Shown here: positions 57,313-64,000 of the stretch, one piece after another | Layout of the letters: every line of letters begins with the position of its first letter | Position numbering within the stretch: position 1 is the first letter of the stretch | The notes under the pieces: generated by a model | Told to the model about the DNA's origin: nothing | Database searches by the model: none | Seen by the model: the letters and a program-made list of their open reading frames with translations, nothing else | Translations under genes and position numbers: made by a program | DNA from: Crocinitomicaceae bacterium | GTDB lineage: Bacteria; Bacteroidota; Bacteroidia; Flavobacteriales_D; Crocinitomicaceae | Reading direction: 5' to 3' | Length of the DNA stretch: 64,000 nucleotides | Assembly: GCA_021325675.1 (NCBI GenBank) | Contig: JAJTCM010000001.1 | Coordinates: 558,001 to 622,000 of the forward strand

Positions 57313-57789
57313 GTGTTTTTCAAGAAAAAAAATAAACAGCAGGCACAGCCGGCCCGGGTCCAAAAAGTCGGGATCAAGCCTTTGGACTATCACCCCAAGA
57401 TTATCCTCGCATGGGCTAAAGCGCTGGAAGGCAATAAAGAAATTACTTCCTGGCTGAAGGACAATGGTTACGAAGAATTGGTATTTGCCAATGCGGCGAT
57501 CTGGCTCAAAAACGATGCGCGCGACTGGCTGATGAATAACGGCTATCCGCATTTGATGGCTATGATCCACGCTGCCGAAGGGGATGAAAAAGCGCAAAAA
57601 TGGCTTTTAAGCAACGATTTCGAGATTTTATACCATATCGCCCTCGCTGTTGAAAATGAGCAGGAAAGCTGGAAATGGCTGAAGCTGAACGCTACCCAGG
57701 ATTTGTTTATCCTCGCCCAAACCATTAAGATGATCAAAGACAGGATAGAAGAAAACCACAACGATGTGCATTCGTTCGGCAGAGACTGA
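57313..57789 (+). CDS. Helical protein of exact 25-residue W-L repeats, unknown function
   Basis: A 158-residue protein I cannot assign. It starts at GTG with a lysine-rich stretch (FFKKKNKQQ). From residue 31 to 140 it is a tandem array of 25-residue units with the consensus WLxxN(x4)L. The Trp-Leu pairs fall at 47-48, 72-73, 97-98 and 122-123, and the Asn at 51, 76, 101 and 126. The units are WLKDNGYEEL, WLMNNGYPHL, WLLSNDFEIL and WLKLNATQDL, each followed by an alanine-rich helix. This suggests a small alpha-solenoid for protein binding. It lies 29 bases behind the SpmAB-like gene. Confidence 0.75.
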   Translation: MFFKKKNKQQAQPARVQKVGIKPLDYHPKIILAWAKALEGNKEITSWLKDNGYEELVFANAAIWLKNDARDWLMNNGYPHLMAMIHAAEGDEKAQKWLLSNDFEILYHIALAVENEQESWKWLKLNATQDLFILAQTIKMIKDRIEENHNDVHSFGRD

Positions 57790-57830
57790 TTAATGTGCTA
57801 ATTATTTTTTCGTATGATCTCTTTAACTCA

Positions 57831-57876
57831 TTAGCATATTATCACATTAAAAATTAGCATATTATCACATTAAAAA
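57831..57876 (+). repeat. Perfect 23-bp tandem duplication abutting a flavoprotein gene
   Basis: The unit starting TTAGCATATTATCACATT is present twice in a row (57831-57853 and 57854-57876) without a mismatch. A related inverted word (TAATGTGCTAAT) sits at 57792-57803. The second copy runs into the first codons of the next gene, where a start codon would be expected. Confidence 0.9.
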
Positions 57877-59093
57877 AAATAGCGATCATTGGCGGCGGTG
57901 CAGCGGGATATTTTGCTGCGCTGAGTGCGAAAGAACATTTCCCGGAGGCCCAGGTCACGATATACGAAAAATCCAATAAGGTACTGGCGAAAGTTAAAAT
58001 TTCAGGCGGCGGACGCTGCAACGTTACCCACGCGTGCTATGACAATATTGCGCTTTCGAAATTTTATCCGAGGGGTGAAAAACATCTTAAGTGGGCTTTT
58101 CAACAATTCAATACACAATCCACGGTCGATTGGTTTCACAAACGGGGAGTTTTACTGGAAACTCTTTCTGATAATTGCATCTTTCCGAAATCAAACAGCT
58201 CACAAACGATTATCGATTGTTTTCAGAACGAAGCCCGAAAATTGGGGATACAGACTTTAATTCAAACTTCAATTAATAGTATTAAAATACTTGATAATCA
58301 AAATTTTGAATTAATATCAACTGAACAAACTTTTACTGCCGACCGCGTAATTATTACTTCAGGTGGCACCCCCAAGCTTTCGGGACTGAAGTGGATTGAG
58401 GATTTGGGCCACAAAGTCGTTGAGCCCCTGCCCTCCTTGTATACTTTTAACATGCCCGGAAACCCGGTGTGTGAATTGATGGGCATTGTGAACGAAAACA
58501 CGACGGTCAAAATCGAAGGAACGAAACTGATCGCTGACGGGCCTTTACTCGTTACCCACTGGGGAATGAGCGGTCCTGCCGTTTTGAAGCTTTCCGCCTG
58601 GGGAGCACGGATCCTGGCTGAAAAGCAGTATAAATTCAACGCGCTTGTGAATTGGCTGCACACGCAAAAAGATTTTCAGGCGCAGGAAAAGCTGGAGCAA
58701 TTCGCCGGTGAAAACCCTGAAAAACTGGTTTCCACATACAATCCATTTGGTTTGAGCAAGCGTTTGTGGCTTTTCCTGGTTAATAAGAGTGAAATCCACG
58801 AAGAAACGCGCTGGAAAAACCTCGGGCGCAAAAACCAGAACAGGCTGGTGAACACCCTGGTGAACGATTGCTACCCGGTAAACGGAAAAACGACGTTCAA
58901 GGAAGAGTTTGTTACAGCGGGCGGCGTGGACCTGTCAGATGTTGATTTCAATACAATGCAGAGCAAAGTCGTGCAAGGGCTCTTTTTTGCCGGTGAAATC
59001 CTTGATATCGACGGGATCACGGGTGGTTTCAACTTCCAGGCAGCCTGGACAACAGGATGGATCGCGGGGAAAAATTCAGGAAATAATCTGTAG
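57870..59093 (+). CDS. HI0933/BaiN-family NAD(P)/FAD-dependent oxidoreductase, start codon lost or non-standard
   Basis: A flavoprotein of about 407 residues. The frame is open from 57858 and reads KKIAIIGGGAAGYFAA at the N-terminus, then KISGGGRCNVTH, GGTPKLSGL, and the C-terminal GVDLSDVDFNTM and GEILDIDGITGGFNFQAAW motifs. This is a complete family length. However, no ATG, GTG or TTG occurs in frame upstream of 58242, which is deep inside the protein. By alignment the initiator should be at 57870, where the codon is TTA, the last bases of a 23-bp duplication; ATT at 57861, ATC at 57864 or ATA at 57879 are the alternatives. Function in the family is unclear (BaiN reduces bile-acid derivatives). 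Confidence 0.8.
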   Translation, partial: LKKIAIIGGGAAGYFAALSAKEHFPEAQVTIYEKSNKVLAKVKISGGGRCNVTHACYDNIALSKFYPRGEKHLKWAFQQFNTQSTVDWFHKRGVLLETLSDNCIFPKSNSSQTIIDCFQNEARKLGIQTLIQTSINSIKILDNQNFELISTEQTFTADRVIITSGGTPKLSGLKWIEDLGHKVVEPLPSLYTFNMPGNPVCELMGIVNENTTVKIEGTKLIADGPLLVTHWGMSGPAVLKLSAWGARILAEKQYKFNALVNWLHTQKDFQAQEKLEQFAGENPEKLVSTYNPFGLSKRLWLFLVNKSEIHEETRWKNLGRKNQNRLVNTLVNDCYPVNGKTTFKEEFVTAGGVDLSDVDFNTMQSKVVQGLFFAGEILDIDGITGGFNFQAAWTTGWIAGKNSGNNL

Positions 59094-59109
59094 CTTAAAG
59101 CTTCAGATT
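59085..59109. terminator. Bidirectional hairpin between two convergent genes
   Basis: AATCTGTAGCTT (59085-59096) and AAGCTTCAGATT (59098-59109) form a near-perfect inverted repeat with one mismatch and almost no loop, flanked by T- and A-rich runs. It contains the flavoprotein stop codon and directly abuts the helicase stop codon. Confidence 0.55.
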
Positions 59110-60621
59110 TTATTCGTCATCGAGGTTCTGACGCAGCTTATGACGCAATTGGCGGTTATAAGTCTCCAATAAAAACTTGAAATAGTTCGGTGTACTTTTG
59201 GAAATACATTTCGTATATTGCTTCAGGCGATATTCAATGTGTTCCTGCAGCGCCAGCTGGTATTCAATAGCTTCAAAAAAGTCCTTGCTGGCTTCCATAA
59301 TCACATCATAGTGGTTTTCCATGGAAAGCTCAACGGCATTTTTGCCTTTTTCCCCTTTGTCGAGACAAGCATAATACACTTCTTTCATTTCGAACTTATC
59401 GAGCAGGTCCGTGTTCAGTTTTTCTTTCAGGAAACGGTTGAATTCGAACTCGATCTCAAATTCGATGTCGTCGCCTTCAGATAAACGGGATTCCAGGAAA
59501 CGGTCCGGGAAACGGAAAGCGTCCTGCCAGTTGATATAATCCTGCCAGTAACCGAAGCGGCGCACGTTGTTTCCGAGGTCGATCACCTTAAACTTGCTTT
59601 TGTTTGGCAATTTACGGGAACCACGGCCGATCATCTGGTGGTAAAGCGTTAGTGAACGGGTTGCGCGGTTGAGGATAATCGTTTCTACGGTAGGCTCATC
59701 GAAACCGGTGGTCAAAATCCCAACGGAAGTGAGGATCGCGTCTTTGGTTTCCTTAAACCATCTCAAAACGGCTTTCCGGTCTTTGTCACTGAAAGTCGAA
59801 TCCAGGTGCTTGATCTTGTACCCTCTTTTCTTAAACGTTTCTTCCACTTGCAGGGAAGTTTCAATTCCCGAGTTGAAGATCAGGGTTTTGTCGCCAACCG
59901 CCACTTCTTCGTAAGCGAAAAGCAGTTTTTCCTGCATGAAATAATTACCGTAGACCAATTCCGAGCTGCTCACTGTAAAATCACCGTTAGAACCGATTTT
60001 CAGCCCGTGGAGGTTAACATCGTATGTAAACGTTTCGGCATCAGAAAGATAACCGTTATCAATCAGGCCGGAAATGCTCTCTCCTACCAGTAATTTATTG
60101 TAATTGTCGTTCAGCGGCAAAGCCTTGTTAGAGCTTAGCGGCGTAGCTGTTACTCCCAGGATATTCGTGTTGACGTAGTATTGAAAAATCTTGCGGAAAC
60201 TGTTGTAATGCGCCTCATCCACAATCACCAAACCGACATCCTGGATAAAGTTCTCATTATCACGCAGGCGGTTGTTGAGTGTTTCCACCATGGCAATATA
60301 ACATGGGTAATCTTCGTCATCAGACAGCTTTTTCACATCGCTGCTGATTACTTTATTCGGAACGCTGATGGCCGAAAGCTGCTTTGAAGTCTGTACGGAA
60401 AGCTCGATCCGGTGTGTAAGGATCAACACTTTTTTACCGAATTTCTCAATATAGCGGCGTGAAATTTCCGAGAAAATAACGGTTTTGCCACCGCCTGTCG
60501 GAAGTTGGTATAACAGGTTGAAATTACTGTCGTTGGACTCGAATTCGTTTAAAATGGATGCTACGGTTTTGTCCTGGAACGGGTACAGGGCTTTAGCTTC
60601 ATACAGGTCAATATCTAGCAT
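59110..60621 (-). CDS. DEAD/DEAH-box (superfamily 2) helicase
   Basis: A 503-residue SF2 ATPase. Motif I is LPTGGGKTVIF (about 41-51), motif II VDEAHYN, motif III-like GVTATPLSS, and the helicase C domain has LTTGFDEPTVETIILNR and HQMIGRGSRKLPNKSKF (motif VI). This set resembles the UvrB/type I restriction R-like ResIII group. The final 130 residues are helical and have no recognised nuclease motif. It is a single gene that converges on the flavoprotein and diverges from the barrel protein. A role in nucleic-acid repair or RNA unwinding cannot be decided; no methylase or specificity subunit lies nearby to suggest restriction. Confidence 0.9.
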   Translation of the reverse strand: MLDIDLYEAKALYPFQDKTVASILNEFESNDSNFNLLYQLPTGGGKTVIFSEISRRYIEKFGKKVLILTHRIELSVQTSKQLSAISVPNKVISSDVKKLSDDEDYPCYIAMVETLNNRLRDNENFIQDVGLVIVDEAHYNSFRKIFQYYVNTNILGVTATPLSSNKALPLNDNYNKLLVGESISGLIDNGYLSDAETFTYDVNLHGLKIGSNGDFTVSSSELVYGNYFMQEKLLFAYEEVAVGDKTLIFNSGIETSLQVEETFKKRGYKIKHLDSTFSDKDRKAVLRWFKETKDAILTSVGILTTGFDEPTVETIILNRATRSLTLYHQMIGRGSRKLPNKSKFKVIDLGNNVRRFGYWQDYINWQDAFRFPDRFLESRLSEGDDIEFEIEFEFNRFLKEKLNTDLLDKFEMKEVYYACLDKGEKGKNAVELSMENHYDVIMEASKDFFEAIEYQLALQEHIEYRLKQYTKCISKSTPNYFKFLLETYNRQLRHKLRQNLDDE

Positions 60622-60726
60622 CTTCTGGTTCTGGATTTGGGGCTACAAAATTACACTTCTTTTAAGGAAAAACAAAGCGTTGCGCACTTTATTTCTGCTT
60701 TTTAACGTAATTTATAAGGTATTTCT

Positions 60727-60734
60727 TATTTTTG
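60727..60734 (+). promoter_or_regulatory. TAnnTTTG-type -7 element, probably leaderless
   Basis: TATTTTTG ends 5 bases before the ATG at 60740. A transcript would start at or beside the initiation codon. Confidence 0.45.
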
Positions 60735-60739
60735 GATAT

Positions 60740-61900
60740 ATGAATGCTGCTTTCAGACCATGCTTGCTGTTTTTCGCCCTGTTGCCGCTTGTAACTTTCG
60801 GACAGGCAACGGCCCTGGATAGTTTGATGCGAAGCAGGGAAAATGCATCTGCTTTCAGGGATATGCTGGAGCTTGTCAGCGAGCCGGCTACGGTTTCCGG
60901 GGCACCGCTGGATTACCATTCAGGAATTAAAAAACCTTATATTTTCAACGGTGATTTTCAGCTTGCTTTAACAATCGGCGGCCCGGACTATGCAACGGGA
61001 AGAAAACACAAATGGGTCCACGCGCTGCAGTTTATTCCCAGCACACGCGTCAGGCTTTTTCAAAACGACACAAGCTGGCAGGACAAATCCAAGCCGGTAC
61101 GTACGCCCAGTTTTTACCCGCGCCTGTATTATTTTTTCAGTCCTGAGAAGCTTTGGAACACAGAAAACAAGCGAACGCTTTACTTTGGGCTTGGCGCTGC
61201 TCATCATTCCAACGGCCAGGACGGAACCGAATTCGTGGATTTTACCGATACGGTGAATATTTACAACGGGAGCTTTAGCGAAAGTCTGATTATCCATGCG
61301 CTTATTGGGGGGAACCTGCATTTTAAAACCCGGCTGATAAACAACAACGCTCAAAAAAGCCGCAACGAGCGTGTAATCCGCAAAAAATCACAGCGCAGGA
61401 CAATCTTTTCCGTGAAAGAAGCTTATGAAAAGAGCAATTCCCTGAACTGGCGCTTGCTTTATGAGTATCATCCCTCCTATTTTGCCAATCAAAAATTCCA
61501 TCAGCATGGCGTTTATGGCGGAAACCGTATTATTCTCAATCTCACCTGGATCAACTCACGCTTTTGGGAAAAGCATTTTTACCAGGGCACAACTTTAATG
61601 ATCACTGAAAAATCCAACATGGAGAATTTGCGCTTAAGCCTGAACCTGGAATATATTACGGATTTAAGCTACAACTCAGGAGGTTATGAAAATTTGCAAA
61701 AAATCCCTTTAGGAATGACGAGCAAGCGACTGAATGCAGCGCTCACAGCATACAAGCCCGTGCCAAGCACCCGCTTTTTGGCTTTGTTCGGTCAACTCGC
61801 CTACTATGGATCCGATAATTACAATATCTATTTCCAGAAATCGTTCTTCCAGGCCCGTTTGGGGGCAGCTTTTGCGTTTTTTGAGTACCGGAAACTTTAA
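60740..61900 (+). CDS. Outer-membrane protein with a phospholipase-A1-like H-x-S-N-G motif
   Basis: A 386-residue exported protein. The ATG at 60740 begins a good signal peptide (FRPCLLFFALLPLVTFG); the longer frame starting at 60485 runs through the helicase promoter region. The body alternates aromatic and polar residues like a beta barrel. The string LGAAHHSNGQDG places His155 and Ser157 in the same H-x-S-N-G arrangement as the catalytic site of E. coli outer-membrane phospholipase A (HQSNGRS). This points to a PldA-like enzyme, though the remaining similarity is weak by eye. It is divergent from the helicase. Confidence 0.6.
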   Translation: MNAAFRPCLLFFALLPLVTFGQATALDSLMRSRENASAFRDMLELVSEPATVSGAPLDYHSGIKKPYIFNGDFQLALTIGGPDYATGRKHKWVHALQFIPSTRVRLFQNDTSWQDKSKPVRTPSFYPRLYYFFSPEKLWNTENKRTLYFGLGAAHHSNGQDGTEFVDFTDTVNIYNGSFSESLIIHALIGGNLHFKTRLINNNAQKSRNERVIRKKSQRRTIFSVKEAYEKSNSLNWRLLYEYHPSYFANQKFHQHGVYGGNRIILNLTWINSRFWEKHFYQGTTLMITEKSNMENLRLSLNLEYITDLSYNSGGYENLQKIPLGMTSKRLNAALTAYKPVPSTRFLALFGQLAYYGSDNYNIYFQKSFFQARLGAAFAFFEYRKL

Positions 61901-61931
61901 TTCCCGGTCTTTAAATTGAAATTTCTCAAGC

Positions 61932-62810
61932 TTATTTCACGATCTGCGAATTGTTCAAAGAGCCAAAGATCCCGAAGCCGCCTTCTATATTTGAATACAC
62001 TTTCACCGGTTCGATGAAGGGGCTGTCTTCCTGGCCCATGAGCACTGAACGGTAATAGAGATACGTTTCTTTATTCATGGTGATCAGCCTGTAAGTATAG
62101 ATCGGGTCTTCGGCAGGCGTCATTCCTTTATAGGTCATGAATTCGATTTCCAGCTGCTTTTGTTCCCCGTCAAAAAGCTCATCTGTGAACAGCAGGTCAT
62201 CGAAAGTTGGTTTATCAGATGAAAGCGGGTCTGCACCCTGGCCGCTGGTTACTTCATCATTGGACTGGAAAGTCATCTGGTAGAAATAATCATAGAGCGG
62301 ATCAGCGTAAAACAGGCGCAGCATGTAGTAATTCTCTCCTGCCGGATCATTCCATTTCAGGACAGCCCTTTTGTGAAGCGACCCGTCTTTAGAAAAACCG
62401 GATGTATCAACCGAAGTAAGCGTAACGTTTGGAACGGTTGTAATTTCACTGCTGACAGACGGGTATTCCGCATGGCTCACCTCGATTTTGTAGCGTGTTC
62501 CCGGAGCTGTCACAAAAGGAAATTCATATACATTGTCATACGTAGACTGGTTCATGGTAAAAACCTCACCCGTGCTCACGTTCGTCACTTTCATGATGGC
62601 GCCGGTTTCAATGTATTTGCTCTCTTCTCCTTCATTGCTCAGGAAAAAAGTAGTACGTTCCAGGTAGACTTTAAACGTGGAATCGTTTTGCTCAATGGCG
62701 TTCACCACGAGCAGCGGGTCTTTACCTTCCCCTTTAAACTCGAGCTCTTTCTGGCAGGAAAACAGGAAAGCAAAGCCAAGCAATATTCCGAAGCATCTAT
62801 TTGTTTTCAT
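61932..62810 (-). CDS. DUF4249 lipoprotein
   Basis: A 292-residue surface or periplasmic lipoprotein. The signal peptide ends in LFSC (Cys19) followed by QKELEF. The domain layout agrees with DUF4249 (LLVVNAIEQNDSTFKVYLERT at the N-terminus, WNDPAGENYYMLRLFY in the middle, and a C-terminal NIEGGFGIFGSL motif). Such proteins are regularly encoded next to TonB-dependent receptors and probably help capture the ligand. Its start overlaps the 3' end of the receptor gene by 14 bases. Confidence 0.88.
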   Translation of the reverse strand: MKTNRCFGILLGFAFLFSCQKELEFKGEGKDPLLVVNAIEQNDSTFKVYLERTTFFLSNEGEESKYIETGAIMKVTNVSTGEVFTMNQSTYDNVYEFPFVTAPGTRYKIEVSHAEYPSVSSEITTVPNVTLTSVDTSGFSKDGSLHKRAVLKWNDPAGENYYMLRLFYADPLYDYFYQMTFQSNDEVTSGQGADPLSSDKPTFDDLLFTDELFDGEQKQLEIEFMTYKGMTPAEDPIYTYRLITMNKETYLYYRSVLMGQEDSPFIEPVKVYSNIEGGFGIFGSLNNSQIVK

Positions 62811-64000
62811 TTTCAGTATTTTTAGTTTCTTTATTTTTCTTTACTTTTTCAAAGTCAAACTGGAATTTCCAGCTGATCGACGGAATTAACGGGAAAAGCG
62901 AAACCTGCATCAAAGCCGGGTCACCTGCGTTATTAATTCCCCTGTAGATCATGAACGGATTTTGACGGTTGTAGACATTGTAGACTGAGAATGAGATCAC
63001 GGAATGTCCCCATTTTTTGTCTTTCTTGTAATTCGCTCCTACATCCATCCGGTGGTAAGCCGGCATCCGGTAGCCGTTCAATTGATCGAAATTAGTGATC
63101 GAATTTCCATAATAATACGTGAAAAGCCCCGGTGCAACGGAATAGGTCTGCGATCCAAGCGTAACGGCATTTCCAGTCCCGAAAACGAAAACCATGCCCA
63201 CATCCCAGTAATCGTCGATCTGGTAAGTCATTGCCAGGCTGACATCGTGGCGACGGTCATAGCGGTAAAAGAATTTCTCGCCAAAATTAAGGTTGTCAAA
63301 CTGGCGCTCTGCCCAGCTCAGTGTGTAGCCCAGCCAGCCGGTTAATTTGCCTTTTTTCTTTTCCAGGAAGAATTCTCCCCCGTAGCTCCAGCCCTGCCCT
63401 GTTTCAACGCGGGACTGCCAGTCGTCGTTAATCGAAATAAAATCAGCGCCTTCCTTATACTGGATCAGGTTATTCATTTTTTTGTAGTAGCCCTCAACGG
63501 AAAAGTTGTAGCCTTTGCTCAATTCCCTGTAATAACCTAAGCTGACCTGGTTGGCCAATACAGGCTTGATTTTATCGGTTGCAGGAACCCATAAGTCCGT
63601 TGGCAGCCCGATCCCGCTGTTTGACAGCAAATGGAGGAACTGTGCCATGCGGCTCACACCAAACTTAACGCTTGATTTTTCGTCCAGCATAAAATTAGAG
63701 CTAAAGCGCGGCTGCAAAGCCTGGAGCACTTTTCCGTTCGTAAAGAAAATGGAATGGTGCAAACCGTAATTCAGCTTTAGCCTTTCGCTGATCTTGTGGT
63801 CATTTTCAAAATAGAGGTTCACTTCATGCGAATACTGAACATTGGAGCCAAAAGACGTGTCAATTGCTACTCCCTGGGCGTCTACGTCGATGTAAGAAAC
63901 ACCCGGCGTAAAGGTGTGGTAGGTTTCGGCAACCCCGAATTTGATGTTGTGGTTCGGGTTCGGGAAATACGTAAAGTCGGATTTCAGTCCCCAGTCGGTA
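62797..64000 (-). CDS. TonB-dependent receptor, C-terminal part (5' end outside window)
   Basis: The C-terminal portion of an outer-membrane receptor barrel, at least 400 residues in the window. The frame is open from 64000 through 63822 (TDWGLKSDFTYFPNPNHNIK before the first internal GTG), so the gene continues beyond the window. Barrel strands with aromatic girdles are visible (FSVEGYYKKMNNLIQYKEG, GWLGYTLSWAERQF, HRMDVGANYKKDKKWGHSVISFSVYNVYNRQNPF). The last strand, SISWKFQFDFEK, is followed by a short polar tail. Together with the DUF4249 lipoprotein it forms a two-gene uptake system whose ligand is unknown. Confidence 0.92.
   Translation of the reverse strand, partial: TDWGLKSDFTYFPNPNHNIKFGVAETYHTFTPGVSYIDVDAQGVAIDTSFGSNVQYSHEVNLYFENDHKISERLKLNYGLHHSIFFTNGKVLQALQPRFSSNFMLDEKSSVKFGVSRMAQFLHLLSNSGIGLPTDLWVPATDKIKPVLANQVSLGYYRELSKGYNFSVEGYYKKMNNLIQYKEGADFISINDDWQSRVETGQGWSYGGEFFLEKKKGKLTGWLGYTLSWAERQFDNLNFGEKFFYRYDRRHDVSLAMTYQIDDYWDVGMVFVFGTGNAVTLGSQTYSVAPGLFTYYYGNSITNFDQLNGYRMPAYHRMDVGANYKKDKKWGHSVISFSVYNVYNRQNPFMIYRGINNAGDPALMQVSLFPLIPSISWKFQFDFEKVKKNKETKNTENENK

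Noticed and set aside
57925-58260. A 111-codon frame overlapping the first part of the flavoprotein gene
   Set aside because: It is in a different frame from the clear family motifs (GGGAAG, SGGGRCNVTH). The real gene is open through this region, so this is not evidence of a frameshift.

Overview
The window looks like a chromosomal segment of a free-living member of the Bacteroidota, most likely Flavobacteriales. The signs are: TAnnTTTG-type promoter elements before many genes, almost no Shine-Dalgarno sequences, a fused ResB/CcsA cytochrome c assembly protein, a bacillithiol-pathway deacetylase (BshB1), a DUF5916 outer-membrane protein, a DUF4249 lipoprotein next to a TonB-dependent receptor, many SxxC-type lipoproteins, and degenerate TTTGCG-rich spacers typical of this phylum. 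A Fluviicola/Crocinitomicaceae-like genus is a guess. No rRNA, tRNA, CRISPR array, transposase or prophage was seen; most of the window is ordinary core genome.

Layout. 0-7 kb: a PD40 repeat protein, pyrG and yidC (ended by a clear terminator), then an L,D-transpeptidase on the minus strand. 7-10 kb: a rhomboid protease, a class IV aminotransferase and a periplasmic-sensor histidine kinase in one run. 10-15.5 kb (minus): NDH-2, Lon, BshB1 and a glutathione peroxidase-like enzyme. 15.6-21 kb: a SPOR protein, the 1084-residue CcsBA with a histidine-rich insert, and a membrane J-domain protein. 21-28 kb: a TPR protein and gyrA (minus) diverging from clpC. 28-36 kb: a TauE-like transporter, a 1421-residue CheB-CheR-PAS-kinase-receiver hybrid, and a DUF5916 protein.

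36-45 kb: rpe, a small unknown membrane protein, then dabA-dabB-sulP-porin ending in a terminator. This reads as a complete inorganic-carbon uptake operon: an outer-membrane channel, a SulP bicarbonate/anion transporter, and the DabAB energy-coupled CO2-to-bicarbonate pump. 45-49 kb: cystathionine beta-synthase, then three copies of a near-perfect GGTGGTCACA/TGTGACCACC palindrome leading to an ORF6N-domain gene, which overlaps a BtuF-like binding protein; then gdx (guanidinium exporter) and two small unknown genes.

49-57 kb: an AT-rich gene-free stretch, then mutL, two tandem rhomboids, an endonuclease/phosphatase, a lipoprotein, a Sua5/YrdC-like protein, a class I amidotransferase and an SpmA/SpmB-like membrane protein, closely packed. 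57-64 kb: a protein of exact 25-residue W-L repeats, a HI0933/BaiN-type flavoprotein with no normal start codon, a DEAD/DEAH helicase, an outer-membrane protein with a phospholipase-A-like H-x-S-N-G motif, and a DUF4249 lipoprotein plus a TonB receptor cut by the window end.

The best candidates for something undescribed are the palindrome array with ORF6N (46.38-47.15 kb), the 25-residue repeat protein (57.3 kb) and the start-less flavoprotein behind a 23-bp tandem duplication (57.83-59.09 kb).
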